In this document: piece after piece, positions 45,633 to 55,391 of the stretch
Numbering within the stretch: the first letter of the stretch is position 1
How the letters are laid out: every line of letters begins with the position of its first letter
From: CAIQQQ01 sp040399685
GTDB lineage: Bacteria > Pseudomonadota > Alphaproteobacteria > Acetobacterales > Acetobacteraceae
Assembly (NCBI GenBank): GCA_040399685.1
Contig: JBBART010000015.1
Location: forward strand, 52,020 to 116,019
DNA: 64,000 nt
Direction: 5' to 3'
Made by a program: the position numbers and the translations under genes
Notes under the pieces: model-generated
The model's input: only the letters and a program-made list of their open reading frames with translations
The model's database searches: none
What the model was told of the DNA's origin: nothing

Positions 45633-46871
45633 ATGCTCCCACCTCTCGCCCGCCTTCGCGAATGCGCCATCTGCGGCCTGCTCCAGACCATGCCGGTGCT
45701 CGAACACCGCCATGCCGCCTGCTGTGCGCGCTGCGGCAGCCTGTTGCGGCAAAGCCGAGCCGCCCCCGACGGCCGGGCGTTGGCGCTGGCCTGCACCGGC
45801 GTGATGCTGTTCGCACTGGCAGCCACACTGCCGTTTCTGCACCTCGATCTCGGCCAGGGCCGGCAAACCATGCTCATCACCGGGCCACTGGCGCTGGAAC
45901 AGGAGGGCATGTGGGAACTGGCGCTGGTGGTGCTGGGCACCACCATGCTCGCTCCTCTGGCCAAGATGCTGGCGATGATCTGGGTGCTGGTGGGCCTGCG
46001 CCTGAAGCGCCCAGCACGGCACCACCTCGCCGCGGTGTTCCGTTGGGTGGAAATTCTCACCCCGTGGTCGATGGTGGAGGTGTTCCTGCTGGGCGTGTTC
46101 GTGGCCTACACCAAGCTGGAGGATCTGGCGCCTGTGCATGTCGGCGGCGGCGTGTATGCACAGGGCGCGCTGATGCTGCTGATGGCCGCCGCCGATGCCG
46201 CGCTGGACCATGAGGCGGTGTGGCAAAAATTGGAATCGCCAGACCTGGCCCTGCGCGCCCCACCACCCACCGGAAAACGGATCGCCTGCGATGCCTGCGG
46301 CCAGGTGTCAGGCGGCGGAAGCCTCTGCCCGCGCTGCGGCGACACGCTGCACCACCGCAAGCCAGACAGCCTGAATCGAAGCTGGGCACTGCTGATTGCC
46401 GCCGCCGTGCTCTACATCCCAGCCAACCTGCTCCCGGTGCTGACCGTCATTCATTTCGGCCAGGGTGCGCCCAGCACCATCCTCGCCGGCGTGGAGGAAC
46501 TCGGCGCCGCCGGCATGTGGCCACTGGCGGCGTTGGTGTTCGTAGCCTCCATCGCCGTGCCGGTGCTGAAGCTGGGCGGCCTGGCGGTGCTGCTGATCAC
46601 CACCCAACGCCGCATGCGCGGCCAACTGACGCAGCGCACCCAGCTTTACAAGATTGTGGAGATGGTCGGCCGCTGGTCGATGATCGACGTGTTCATGATC
46701 TCGATCCTCACCGCCATCGTCCAACTCGGCGCACTCGCCACCATCTCCCCCGGCCCGGGCGTTCTGTGCTTCTGCGCCGTCGTGATACTCACCATGCTGG
46801 CCGCCAACAGCTTCGATCCCCGGCTGATGTGGGACGCCGCCGAGACCTCCAAGGACACCAGCCGCCGATGA
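45633..46871 (+). CDS. pqiA: Intermembrane lipid transport protein PqiA
   Basis: A 412-residue inner-membrane protein with two PqiA repeats. Each begins with a zinc-ribbon (C11-x2-C14 with C-x2-C near 30; CDACG with CPRCG near 215-232) followed by four hydrophobic segments. It works with PqiB and PqiC in lipid transport across the envelope. The ATG at 45633 follows GGAAGG; an open frame to 45585 is unsupported. It overlaps pqiB by 4 bp. Confidence 0.92.
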   Translation: MLPPLARLRECAICGLLQTMPVLEHRHAACCARCGSLLRQSRAAPDGRALALACTGVMLFALAATLPFLHLDLGQGRQTMLITGPLALEQEGMWELALVVLGTTMLAPLAKMLAMIWVLVGLRLKRPARHHLAAVFRWVEILTPWSMVEVFLLGVFVAYTKLEDLAPVHVGGGVYAQGALMLLMAAADAALDHEAVWQKLESPDLALRAPPPTGKRIACDACGQVSGGGSLCPRCGDTLHHRKPDSLNRSWALLIAAAVLYIPANLLPVLTVIHFGQGAPSTILAGVEELGAAGMWPLAALVFVASIAVPVLKLGGLAVLLITTQRRMRGQLTQRTQLYKIVEMVGRWSMIDVFMISILTAIVQLGALATISPGPGVLCFCAVVILTMLAANSFDPRLMWDAAETSKDTSRR

Positions 46872-48559
46872 CCGACCCATCCCAGCCCGTGGCCGACACC
46901 CGTCGTGTGCGGCGCTTCCAGTTGATCTGGCTGATCCCGGTCGTGGCCGTCCTGGTGGCCGGATTCCTGGCCTATCAGGCCATCGCGCAGCGCGGCCCCA
47001 CCATCACCCTCACCTTCCGCACGGCCGACGGGCTGAAAGCCGGCACCACCAAGGTGCGCCACAAGGCGGTGGATCTGGGCACAGTGGACACCATTCAATT
47101 GAGCGACGATCTGTCGCACGTGATCGTCCAGGTGAAGATGCAGCGCACCGCCACCGCGGAGCTGACCGAAAAAGCCCGCTTCTGGGTGGTGCGGCCCCGG
47201 TTGAACGCGGGCAACATCTCCGGCCTCGATACCCTTCTGTCCGGTGCCTATATCGAGATGGACCCCGGCGGCTCCCACGGCGAGGCCGAGGCAAAGCGCG
47301 AATTCAAGGGGCTGGAAGAACCGCCGGCCGTCCGGTCAGACGAGCCGGGCCAGAGCTACACCTTGCGCGCCGGGCGGATCGGCGGAATCACCAGCGGCTC
47401 GCCAGTGCTCTACCGCGACATCGCCGTGGGCGAAGTGCTGCGCTGGGAACTGGCGCCAGACGGGCTCGGCTTCACCGTCACCATCTTCGTGCGCGACCCA
47501 TACAACCGCTTCGTGCGCGTGGGCACCCATTTCTGGGACACCTCCGGCATCGGGCTGGATCTCGGCGCCAACGGCGTGCAATTGCGGCTGGAAAGCCTGC
47601 AGGCCCTGCTGTCCGGCGGCATCTCGTTCGACACCAATCCGGACGCAAGGCAAACCGATCTCAGCCCGCCAGGCGCCGAATTCCACCTGTATCGCGATGA
47701 ATCCGCTGCGTCGGCCGCCGGCTTCCGGCAGCGTCTGCCGTTCGTAACGCGATTCGAAGGCTCCGTGCGCGGACTGGCGGAGGGTGCCCCGGTGGAGGTG
47801 TTCGGCATCCAGATCGGCACCGTCACCGGCGTGAAGCTGGAGTTCGACCCGTCAAACGGCGCGGCGCATGTGAACGTGGCGTTCGAGGTGCAGCCGGAAC
47901 GCATCATGCCGCCTGACCGGATGGGCACCGATTCGCCATTGAGCGTCGCCCAGACCATGGTTCGCCGTGGCGTGCGCATGCAGTTGCACACGGCCAACTA
48001 CCTCACCGGGCAGCTGTTCCTCGGCATGGACTACGTGCCCGGCGCGAAACCGGCCGAGGCCAGCCTGACCGCCAGCGGTGCCATGTATGTGCCGGGCGTG
48101 TCCGGCGGGCTGGACAGCCTGACCGCCAATCTGACGGACCTGACGCAGAAACTGTCGCGCATTCCGTTCGACCAGATCGGCGCGGATCTGCAAACCACGT
48201 TGCAGGGCATCAGTGCGGTGGCCAATGGCAACGACCTGAAGCAAAGCATGCAATCCCTCGCCACCACCCTCGCCAGCACCCGCGATCTGGTGCGCAAGCT
48301 CGATACCGGCGCCACGCCGCTGCTCAAAAACCTGCCGGAGATGGCGCAAAGCCTGCAAGCCACGCTCGACAAAACCGCCAAGCTGGTCGGCTCGGCGGAG
48401 TCGTCGTATTTCGGCAGCTCGCAGGTCAAGCGCGACGTGGAGCGCCTGCTCGTGCAACTCAGCGACACCGCGCGCTCGGTGCGTCTGCTGGCGGACTACA
48501 TCAATCAACACCCCGAGGCCCTCATCCAGGGCCGCAGCGGAAAGTCCTCCGAACGATGA
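46868..48559 (+). CDS. pqiB: Intermembrane lipid transport protein PqiB (MCE domains)
   Basis: A 563-residue protein with an N-terminal membrane anchor (residues about 18-40) and tandem MCE (MlaD) domains (TADGLKAGTTKVRHKAVDLG; then GSPVLYRDIAVGEV; then EGAPVEVFGIQIGTVTGV), followed by a long C-terminal helical region. These domains stack into a tunnel carrying lipids between inner and outer membranes. The ATG at 46868 sits in the pqiA stop; the same frame runs open back to 46220 inside pqiA but has no coding meaning there. Confidence 0.93.
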   Translation: MTDPSQPVADTRRVRRFQLIWLIPVVAVLVAGFLAYQAIAQRGPTITLTFRTADGLKAGTTKVRHKAVDLGTVDTIQLSDDLSHVIVQVKMQRTATAELTEKARFWVVRPRLNAGNISGLDTLLSGAYIEMDPGGSHGEAEAKREFKGLEEPPAVRSDEPGQSYTLRAGRIGGITSGSPVLYRDIAVGEVLRWELAPDGLGFTVTIFVRDPYNRFVRVGTHFWDTSGIGLDLGANGVQLRLESLQALLSGGISFDTNPDARQTDLSPPGAEFHLYRDESAASAAGFRQRLPFVTRFEGSVRGLAEGAPVEVFGIQIGTVTGVKLEFDPSNGAAHVNVAFEVQPERIMPPDRMGTDSPLSVAQTMVRRGVRMQLHTANYLTGQLFLGMDYVPGAKPAEASLTASGAMYVPGVSGGLDSLTANLTDLTQKLSRIPFDQIGADLQTTLQGISAVANGNDLKQSMQSLATTLASTRDLVRKLDTGATPLLKNLPEMAQSLQATLDKTAKLVGSAESSYFGSSQVKRDVERLLVQLSDTARSVRLLADYINQHPEALIQGRSGKSSER

Positions 48560-49131
48560 CCCCTCGCCGCCGCCTGCTGCCGCTGATGGCGCTGGGCCTG
48601 TTCACGCTGTCCGCCTGCGGCACATCGCCGCCAACGGTGCTCTACACCCTCGCCGCCCAACAAGGCGCCGTCCAGACCACGCGCAAAGTCGGCGTCGAAC
48701 TGCGCCGCATCGGGCTGGCCGGCTATCTCGACCGCCCGGAAATCGTGCGCGGCACCACCGATTTCCGCCTGCAACTCACCGATGGCGATCGCTGGGGCGA
48801 ACCTCTGAGCCGGATGCTGGACCGGGTGCTGACGGAAAACCTCGTCCAACGCCTGCCAGACGCATCGGTGTTCGCCGAATCGGGCGCCATCTCCACCCGC
48901 CCCGACATTGTGCTGGAAATCGACATCCAGCGGCTGGATGCCGAGAACGGCAGCACCATGGTGCTGCTGGCGCAAATCGCCGTAAGGCCCGAGGGCAAAC
49001 CCGCCATCGCGCGCACCGTGCGCCTCGCAACACCGATCGCCGCGCCCGGCACCCAACCCCATGTGGCCGCCATGAGCGTCGTCATGGGCCAGTTGGCTGA
49101 CAAAATCGTGGATATCCTGGCGCGCACCTGA
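48556..49131 (+). CDS. pqiC: PqiC-type outer-membrane lipoprotein
   Basis: A 191-residue lipoprotein with signal sequence and lipobox (LSAC, lipidated Cys about residue 21). It is the ABC-type transport auxiliary component family (LYTLAAQQG start, YLDRPEIVRG segment, DRVLTENLVQRLP). It caps the PqiB tunnel at the outer membrane. It overlaps pqiB by 4 bp, completing a three-gene operon. Confidence 0.9.
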   Translation: MTPRRRLLPLMALGLFTLSACGTSPPTVLYTLAAQQGAVQTTRKVGVELRRIGLAGYLDRPEIVRGTTDFRLQLTDGDRWGEPLSRMLDRVLTENLVQRLPDASVFAESGAISTRPDIVLEIDIQRLDAENGSTMVLLAQIAVRPEGKPAIARTVRLATPIAAPGTQPHVAAMSVVMGQLADKIVDILART

Positions 49132-49207
49132 CGGAAATCGCCGCCCCTTCTGGCACTGGGACTATTTTGCCCTATATGAAACGAAAAGCATCTGAAACGG
49201 GGGACAC

Positions 49208-49828
49208 ATGAAAAATTCACGCCGCAGTTGCATGCTCGCGGGCCTGGCCATCCTCATCACCGCAGGCTCTGCCGCGGCCCAGACGCCCCCCACGCCACCA
49301 GCCCGCATTCGCGGCACCGTGGCCTCCCTCAACGGCGCCACGCTCTCCGTCGTCACCCGTGACGGGCCCACCGTGAGCATCGCATTGCCAGACGGCTTCA
49401 AGCCAACCGCCCTGAAGCGCCTGAGCATCAACGACATCGCCCCCAACAGCTTCGTGGCCACCGTCGCCGGACCGGCCGATGACGGCACGCTGAAATCCGT
49501 CTATGTGCTGGTATTCCCGGAATCCGCCCGTGGCACCGGCGAAGGCCATTACGACTGGGATCTCGGCCCCGGCACCAGCATGACCAACGCTACTGTCACA
49601 TCCGTGGTGCAGGCCACGTCCGGCCGCAAACTGACGATGGTCTACAAGGGCACGCCCATCGAGATCGTGGTGCCACCGGAAGCCCCCATCCTCAGCAGCA
49701 TCCCCGCCAGCCGCGACGACCTGACGCCAGGGGCGGCGGTCTACCTCACGGTCACCAAAACCGCCGAGGGCGCCTACACCGCCAACCGCATCACCGTCGG
49801 CAAGGACGGCGTCAATCCGCCGCAGTAA
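49208..49828 (+). CDS. Secreted hypothetical protein with two DUF5666-like beta modules
   Basis: A 206-residue protein with a signal peptide (cleavage near AAAQ, residue 25). The rest appears all-beta, with two related segments (RIRGTVASLNGATLSVVTRDG; NATVTSVVQATSGRKLTMVYKG) like DUF5666 repeats. The function is unknown. GGGGACAC precedes the ATG. It ends at a convergent repeat element. Confidence 0.7.
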   Translation: MKNSRRSCMLAGLAILITAGSAAAQTPPTPPARIRGTVASLNGATLSVVTRDGPTVSIALPDGFKPTALKRLSINDIAPNSFVATVAGPADDGTLKSVYVLVFPESARGTGEGHYDWDLGPGTSMTNATVTSVVQATSGRKLTMVYKGTPIEIVVPPEAPILSSIPASRDDLTPGAAVYLTVTKTAEGAYTANRITVGKDGVNPPQ

Positions 49829-49892
49829 GCGGGCCCGCTCGGGCAATATCGTTGTGGATTGAATTGCCAGGCAATCATCAGAACAGGGAAAT

Positions 49893-50015
49893 CTTCTTTT
49901 TCTGAAGAAAAAGAAGCAAAAAGACTTTCATTCGTTTCCACGCGTGGCACGGCAGATAACGCGCCGCGCTTCTGAATTCACAAAGTTTTTTGGTTCTTTT
50001 TTTCAAAAAAAGAAC
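49893..50015. repeat. Convergent-gap repeat element with two A/T hairpin arms
   Basis: The left arm 49893-49933 is nearly identical to the left arm at 11062-11102 (CTTCTTTTTCTGAAG..., ending AGACTTTCATTC). The right arm 49974-50015 ends in a GTTCTTTTTTT/AAAAAAAGAAC hairpin. The core (49934-49973) is GC-rich, with the palindrome CCACGCGTGG, and unlike the other cores. It lies between convergent genes 49828 and 50045. Confidence 0.7.
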
Positions 50016-50044
50016 CGCTTCGCTCACCTGCAAACGATATGAAG

Positions 50045-51013
50045 CTATGGCTTTGCGTTGGCCGCACGCCACAGGGCGACGTTGCGGTTGTGCTCGTCCA
50101 GGGTGCTGGCGAACAGATGGCCGCCAGCGCCGTCGGCCACGAAATAAAGATCATCCGAGGCCTGCGGCTTCGCAACGGCCTGCATGGCAGCCAGCCCTGG
50201 ACTTGCAATCGGGCCAGGCGGCAGACCCGGAGCGAAATAGGTATTGTAGGGGTTGGCCGCGTCCAGATCGACCCGGGTCAGACCACGATCATTGTTGGTC
50301 AGGCCACCGCTCGCGGCATAGGCCGTCGTGGGGTCGGATTGCAGCTTCATGCCGCGCTTCAGCCGATTGAGGAACACCGCCGCCACATGGGCACGCTCCT
50401 CTGGCCGCGAGGTCTCGCGCTCCACAATGCTGGCCAGGGTGACCAGATCCTGCGGCGTGGCCAGCAGCAGCTTCGGATCCCGCGCCGCCCATACCTGGGC
50501 CAGATTGCGGCTCATCGCGGCCCGGGCATGATCGACGATGGCCGTGCGCGCCGTGCCATACGTATAGGCGTAGGTCTCGGGCATCATCTCGCCCTCGTTC
50601 GGCACCGGCGTATCGCCGTCCAGCGCCACGGCACGGTCGAGCAACTGGGCGATCTGGGCCGCCGTAAGGCCCTCAGGGATGGTCAGCTTGTGCTGAACCG
50701 GCCTGCCACTCCGCAAAATCGTCAGCGTGGCGAACAGGCTCGCATGTTCGGGAAAGGTGAATTCACCGGCCCGCAACGGGCCTTTGCCGGAGGTGACGAA
50801 CGCCGCGATTCGAAAGGTCAGCGTATCGTGCGCCACGCCCGCCTCGGTCAGCGCATCGCCCACCACCGAGAGCGTGCCATGCGGCACGTTCAGAATGCGG
50901 GTGGTGGCCAGCGGACCGGGCGCGTTGTAACGGGCGATGGCCAGCACCGATCCACCAATGGCGATCGCTGCCAGCACCACAAACACCGCGACGGCCCGCA
51001 ACAGACGATACAT
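50045..51013 (-). CDS. mltG: Endolytic murein transglycosylase MltG
   Basis: A 322-residue inner-membrane-anchored lytic transglycosylase that terminates glycan strand growth. One N-terminal hydrophobic segment (residues about 5-25) is followed by a LysM-like module and the YceG catalytic domain. That domain contains the catalytic Glu in ASIVERETSRPEERAHVAAVF near residue 190 and the LQSDPTTAY motif near 220. It follows fabF by 18 bp at the end of the fatty acid synthesis operon, a common arrangement. Confidence 0.93.
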   Translation of the reverse strand: MYRLLRAVAVFVVLAAIAIGGSVLAIARYNAPGPLATTRILNVPHGTLSVVGDALTEAGVAHDTLTFRIAAFVTSGKGPLRAGEFTFPEHASLFATLTILRSGRPVQHKLTIPEGLTAAQIAQLLDRAVALDGDTPVPNEGEMMPETYAYTYGTARTAIVDHARAAMSRNLAQVWAARDPKLLLATPQDLVTLASIVERETSRPEERAHVAAVFLNRLKRGMKLQSDPTTAYAASGGLTNNDRGLTRVDLDAANPYNTYFAPGLPPGPIASPGLAAMQAVAKPQASDDLYFVADGAGGHLFASTLDEHNRNVALWRAANAKP

Positions 51014-51031
51014 CGTCAGACTCTGCCTGGA

Positions 51032-52303
51032 TCAGGCAAACTTCTTGAACAGGATCGACGCATTGGTGCCGCCAAAGCCAAAGCTGTTGGACAGCACGGC
51101 GTTGATCTCGCGCGGCTGCGCCTCGTGCGCCACCCGGTCGATCACACTCTCACGCGAAGGATTGTCGAGATTGAGCGTCGGCGGCGCCACCTGGTCGCGG
51201 ATGGCCATAATGGAGAACACCGCCTCGATTGCACCGGCCGCACCCAGCAGATGCCCGGTGGCCGATTTGGTGGACGACATGGCAATCTTCTTGCCGTGAT
51301 CGCCAAAGAAGCGCTCCACCGCCGAAAGTTCCAGATCGTCGCCCATCGGGGTCGATGTGCCGTGCGCGTTGACGTATTGCACGTCCTCCACGTTCATCCG
51401 GCCGTTGCGGAACGCGGCCTTCATGGCGCGAAACGCCCCGTCATGGCCCTCGGCCGGCGCCGTGATGTGATGCGCGTCACCGGACAGGCCGTAACCACCG
51501 ATTTCGGCATAGATGGTCGCACCGCGGCGCTTGGCGTGCTCGTATTCTTCCAGCACCACCACGCCGGCGCCCTCGCCCATCACGAAGCCGTCCCGGTCCC
51601 GGTCCCACGGGCGCGAGGCCTTGGTGGGATCGTCGTTGAACGACGTCGACAGCGCGCGTGAGGCGCAGAAGCCGGCAATACCAATTTTGTTAACCGCTGA
51701 TTCAGCACCACCTGCCACCATCACGTCGGCATCGCCGAACATGATCAGGCGGGCCGCGTCGCCAATCGCATGCACGCCGGTGGCGCACGCGGTGACAACG
51801 GAATGGTTGGGGCCTTTGAAACCGTATTTGATCGACACATGACCGGAGGCCAGGTTGATGAGCGCGGACGGAATAAAGAACGGCGACAAACGGCGGATCT
51901 TGCCTTCGTGCAGCAGGATCGACGCTTCATAGATGGTTTCAAGCCCACCGATGCCCGAGCCGATCATGACGCCGGTGTTGTACCGTTCGTCCTCGGTCTC
52001 AGGCTTCCAGCCGCTGTTCTCAACAGCCTCGGTGGCTGCGACCATCGCGAACTGGATGAAGCGATCCATCTTCTTCATGTCTTTGGTCGGAATCCATTCC
52101 GACAAATCCAGCCCGCCCTCAGCGCGCGGACCGGATGGAATCTGGCCGGCAATTTTTGCCGTCAGATCCGTTGTATCAAAAGACTGGATGGCGCCGATGC
52201 CTGAATCGCCTCGCAGCAAACGCTGCCAGACATGGCTTACTCCGGTGCCGAGCGGGCATGCGATGCCCATCCCGGTGACGACAACACGCCGCATCTGCGC
52301 CAT
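51032..52303 (-). CDS. fabF: Beta-ketoacyl-ACP synthase II
   Basis: A 423-residue condensing enzyme elongating acyl-ACP with malonyl-ACP. The active-site Cys is in VTACATGVHAIGDA (about residue 172). The two His are in NAHGTSTPMGD (about 313) and KSATGHLLGAAG (about 350). It lies 28 bp after acpP in the fab operon. Length and motifs are standard. Confidence 0.96.
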   Translation of the reverse strand: MAQMRRVVVTGMGIACPLGTGVSHVWQRLLRGDSGIGAIQSFDTTDLTAKIAGQIPSGPRAEGGLDLSEWIPTKDMKKMDRFIQFAMVAATEAVENSGWKPETEDERYNTGVMIGSGIGGLETIYEASILLHEGKIRRLSPFFIPSALINLASGHVSIKYGFKGPNHSVVTACATGVHAIGDAARLIMFGDADVMVAGGAESAVNKIGIAGFCASRALSTSFNDDPTKASRPWDRDRDGFVMGEGAGVVVLEEYEHAKRRGATIYAEIGGYGLSGDAHHITAPAEGHDGAFRAMKAAFRNGRMNVEDVQYVNAHGTSTPMGDDLELSAVERFFGDHGKKIAMSSTKSATGHLLGAAGAIEAVFSIMAIRDQVAPPTLNLDNPSRESVIDRVAHEAQPREINAVLSNSFGFGGTNASILFKKFA

Positions 52304-52331
52304 CCTTAACTATTTTCTTCGTATCAGCCGC

Positions 52332-52571
52332 TTACGCCGCTTTCTGCTTCTCGATGTAGTCGATCGCGTCCTTGACGGTGCCGATCTTCTCGGCGGCGTC
52401 TTCGGGGATCTCGACGCTGAAGGCTTCTTCGAAAGCCATCACGAGTTCAACCGTGTCGAGGCTGTCCGCGCCCAAATCGTCGATGAACGACGCCTCGGGG
52501 GTCACTTTCGCCTCTTCCACGCCGAGATGCTCGACGACGATCTTCTTAACGCGGTCACCGATATCGCTCAT
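52332..52571 (-). CDS. acpP: Acyl carrier protein
   Basis: A 79-residue ACP with the phosphopantetheine attachment serine in the LGADSLDTVEL motif. It carries acyl intermediates for the surrounding Fab enzymes. The ATG at 52571 matches the family start MSDI; a GTG six bases further upstream (52577) has a closer AGGAG box and is an alternative start. Confidence 0.96.
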   Translation of the reverse strand: MSDIGDRVKKIVVEHLGVEEAKVTPEASFIDDLGADSLDTVELVMAFEEAFSVEIPEDAAEKIGTVKDAIDYIEKQKAA

Positions 52572-52757
52572 GTTCACTCAAACTCCTGCTTGCCGGTTCT
52601 GTTACTGACGTCCTGCGCCCGCGGTTTTAGCCCGCTTGCGACTCGACCCTTCTTGAGCCACCGCCCATCCCGGACGAAGTCGGGGGCGATTAGCACGAAT
52701 GTGTCACACTCGCCAATCGCGCAGCCAAACGCGGATTGTTTCCGAGTGTTGCGCTGC

Positions 52758-53495
52758 CTAGAGCATCGCCATCCCACCGTTGACGTGCAACGTCGCACCG
52801 GTCACCCAACCGGCCTCGTCGCTGGCCAGATACAGCACGGCGGCAGCGATGTCGGCAGGCTGGCCCAAGCGACCCAACGGAATGGAATCGGACAATTTGG
52901 TCTTCTGCGCGTCGGTCAACGCCTCGGTCATCGGTGTGTCGATGAAGCCGGGAGCCACCATGTTCACGGTAATGCCGCGCGAGCCGACTTCCTGCGCCAG
53001 CGCCTTGGTCATGCCCACCAAACCGGCCTTGGCCGCGGCGTAATTGGCCTGCCCCGGGTTGCCGGTGGCGCCCACGATAGAACCAATCCCGATAATCCGC
53101 CCGGCCCTGCGGCGCAGCATGCCCTTGAGGGCCGCGCGCGAAAGCCGGAACGGCGCACTGAGATCGACGTCGATCACCGTCTGCCAATCCTCGTCCTTCA
53201 TCCGCAACGCCAGCATGTCGCGCGTCAGCCCGGCATTGTTCACCAGGATGGACAGCGGGCCACCAGCAGCCTCGGCAGCGGCAACCAGCGCATCGGCCGC
53301 ACCTGGCTCCCGCAGATCCGCAGGGCAGACATGCGCACGATCGCCCAATTCAGCGGCCAAGGCCTCCAAAGCGTCGCGGCGCGTGCCGGACAACACCACA
53401 ACAGCGCCCTGCGCATGCAGCGTGCGCGCAATCGCAGCGCCGATGCCGCCCGAGGCGCCGGTGACCAGAGCGGTCTTGCCGTCCAATTTGAACAT
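52758..53495 (-). CDS. fabG: 3-oxoacyl-ACP reductase
   Basis: A 245-residue short-chain dehydrogenase reducing beta-ketoacyl-ACP. The cofactor motif TGASGGIGAAIA is near residue 13, NNAGLTRD near 87, and the catalytic Ser, Tyr and Lys are in GSIVGATGNPGQANYAAAKAG (about 139-159). The ATG at 53495 is preferred over 53510. It lies between fabD and acpP; the 186-bp gap to acpP could hold an extra promoter. Confidence 0.95.
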   Translation of the reverse strand: MFKLDGKTALVTGASGGIGAAIARTLHAQGAVVVLSGTRRDALEALAAELGDRAHVCPADLREPGAADALVAAAEAAGGPLSILVNNAGLTRDMLALRMKDEDWQTVIDVDLSAPFRLSRAALKGMLRRRAGRIIGIGSIVGATGNPGQANYAAAKAGLVGMTKALAQEVGSRGITVNMVAPGFIDTPMTEALTDAQKTKLSDSIPLGRLGQPADIAAAVLYLASDEAGWVTGATLHVNGGMAML

Positions 53496-53506
53496 CGTCA
53501 GGCCCT

Positions 53507-54454
53507 TCAAAACGTTTTCAGCAGCGCTTCGATCTCGGCCGGCGTGCCGACCGAGGCGGTTGAGACGTCCGGCGCGATGCGGCGGATCAAGCCGCTCAAC
53601 ACGCGGCCGGCGCCGACTTCAATAAAGCTGTCCACGCCCATGGCCACCATCGCCAGCACGCTCTCGCGCCAGCGCACGGTGGCGGTCACCTGCGCCACCA
53701 GCAGGCGGGAAATCTCGGCCGGCTCAACCACCTTCGCGGCCGTCACGTTGGCCACCAGCGGCACCATCGGCGGCAGCGGCGGTGTGTTGCCGAGCGCATC
53801 TTCCATTGCCACGGCCGCCGGGGCCATCAAGGCGCAATGGAAAGGCGCCGACACCGGCAGCAACATGGCGCGCTTCACACCACGGGTCTTGGCAATCTCG
53901 ATGGCGCGTTCCACGGCGGCCTTGTGGCCGGAAATCACAACCTGGCCACCGCCATTGTCGTTGGCGGCCTGCACAAGTTCGTCGCCCAGCGTGGCCTCGG
54001 CGCAGATCAGCAGCGCCAGTTCCATCTCGGCCCCCAGCAAGGCCGCCATGGCGCCTTCACCGGCGGGCACGGCCTTTTGCATGGCAACGCCGCGCAGGCG
54101 CAGCAACTTCGCGGCCTGGCCGACACTGAAGCTGCCGGCAGCGGCAAGGGCCGTGTATTCCCCCAGCGAATGCCCGGCCACCAGCGTGGCCCGATCGGCA
54201 AGCGCGAAGCCGCCTTCCCGCTCAAGCACACGCAGCACGGCCATGGAATGGGTCATCAACGCCGGCTGTGTGTTCTCGGTGCGCGTCAGGTCTTCCAACG
54301 GGCCTTCGAACATCATCTTGGACAGCTTCTGGCCAAGCGTTTCGTCGACTTCCTCGAAAACCTCGCGAGCAGCCGCAAACGCAGCAGCAAGATCCCGGCC
54401 CATACCGACAATTTGGCTACCCTGGCCTGGAAAAATAAACGCATGAACAGCCAT
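53507..54454 (-). CDS. fabD: Malonyl-CoA:ACP transacylase
   Basis: A 315-residue enzyme loading malonyl groups onto ACP. The N-terminal FPGQGSQ motif, the active-site Ser in VAGHSLGEYTALAAAG (about residue 94) and the His in SAPFHCALM (about 204) are all seen. It is the first gene of the fabD-fabG-acpP-fabF-mltG operon, divergent from the glutamine amidotransferase gene. Confidence 0.95.
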   Translation of the reverse strand: MAVHAFIFPGQGSQIVGMGRDLAAAFAAAREVFEEVDETLGQKLSKMMFEGPLEDLTRTENTQPALMTHSMAVLRVLEREGGFALADRATLVAGHSLGEYTALAAAGSFSVGQAAKLLRLRGVAMQKAVPAGEGAMAALLGAEMELALLICAEATLGDELVQAANDNGGGQVVISGHKAAVERAIEIAKTRGVKRAMLLPVSAPFHCALMAPAAVAMEDALGNTPPLPPMVPLVANVTAAKVVEPAEISRLLVAQVTATVRWRESVLAMVAMGVDSFIEVGAGRVLSGLIRRIAPDVSTASVGTPAEIEALLKTF

Positions 54455-54561
54455 GACAGACGGATCCGTAAGACAGGACCGGCGGTATCCGGCCCCGCCG
54501 CAATTATGTCAATGTCTGGGCAGATGAGTGGCAGCAACACCACTCCGCGCAAGGATTGCAT

Positions 54562-55368
54562 ATGTGCCGTTTTCTAGCCTATCGCGGCGCGCCGCTGCTG
54601 TTGGAAGCACTGGTCGCAGCACCCGCGCATTCGTTGATTCATCAATCGATGCACGCAACGGAAGCCAAAACCGAAACCAACGGCGACGGATTCGGCATCG
54701 GCTGGTACGGAGAACACATCTATCCCGGCCTGTATCGGGAAGTGCATCCGGCCTGGTCTGACGAAAACCTGCGCTCGATCTGCGCCCAGGTGCGGGCGGG
54801 CCTGTTTTTCGCCCATGTGCGCGCCGCCACCGGCACCGCCTCCACACGCGCCAACTGCCACCCGTTCGTGGCCGGCAAATGGCTGTTCATGCACAACGGC
54901 CAGGTGGGCGGTTGGGCGCAGGTTCGCCGCAAGGTGGAACACATGATCCCTGATTCGCTCTATAACCTCCGCCACGGCACCACCGACAGCGAAGCCATTC
55001 TGCTCTGCGCCATGGCAGCCGGCCTGGAGGAAGATCCTCCAACCGCCATCAGCCGCACCCTGGCCGCCATCCTGGACCTGATGCGCGCCGCCGGCATCAC
55101 CGAACCGCTGCGCTTCACCGCAGCACTCAGCGACGGCGAACGGCTCTGGGCCTTCCGCTGGTCATCCGACAAACGCCCCCCAACCTTGTATTGGCGCGAG
55201 GATGAATACGGCCTGGTGGTGGTCTCAGAGCCGATTGACGATCGGGCCAGCGACTGGCACGCGGTGCCGCCGGGCGGCTGCCTGGTGGCGGAACGGGGCC
55301 AAAACGCCCGGCTGACCATGATCCCGGATGTGTGCGACCTGCTTCCAGCCCTGCCGAAAATTGCCTAG
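54562..55368 (+). CDS. Class II glutamine amidotransferase (YafJ-like)
   Basis: A 268-residue N-terminal-nucleophile amidotransferase. The start codon at 54562 puts the catalytic Cys at position 2 (MCRFLAYRG). NGDGFGIGWYG near residue 34 and FMHNGQVGGW near 113 complete the glutaminase pocket. The open frame begins at TTG 54556, but that would bury the nucleophile. The partner substrate is unknown. It precedes glpD by 23 bp. Confidence 0.9.
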   Translation: MCRFLAYRGAPLLLEALVAAPAHSLIHQSMHATEAKTETNGDGFGIGWYGEHIYPGLYREVHPAWSDENLRSICAQVRAGLFFAHVRAATGTASTRANCHPFVAGKWLFMHNGQVGGWAQVRRKVEHMIPDSLYNLRHGTTDSEAILLCAMAAGLEEDPPTAISRTLAAILDLMRAAGITEPLRFTAALSDGERLWAFRWSSDKRPPTLYWREDEYGLVVVSEPIDDRASDWHAVPPGGCLVAERGQNARLTMIPDVCDLLPALPKIA

Positions 55369-55391
55369 GATACGATCAGGGAGATGCCAGC

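Noticed and set aside
46220..46867. N-terminal extension of pqiB by 216 codons inside pqiA
   Set aside because: The extension is an out-of-frame shadow of pqiA; the membrane anchor and MCE domains follow the ATG at 46868.
51933..54446. An 837-codon plus-strand open frame over fabF-acpP-fabG-fabD
   Set aside because: It is low-complexity antisense translation of well-identified fatty acid synthesis genes.
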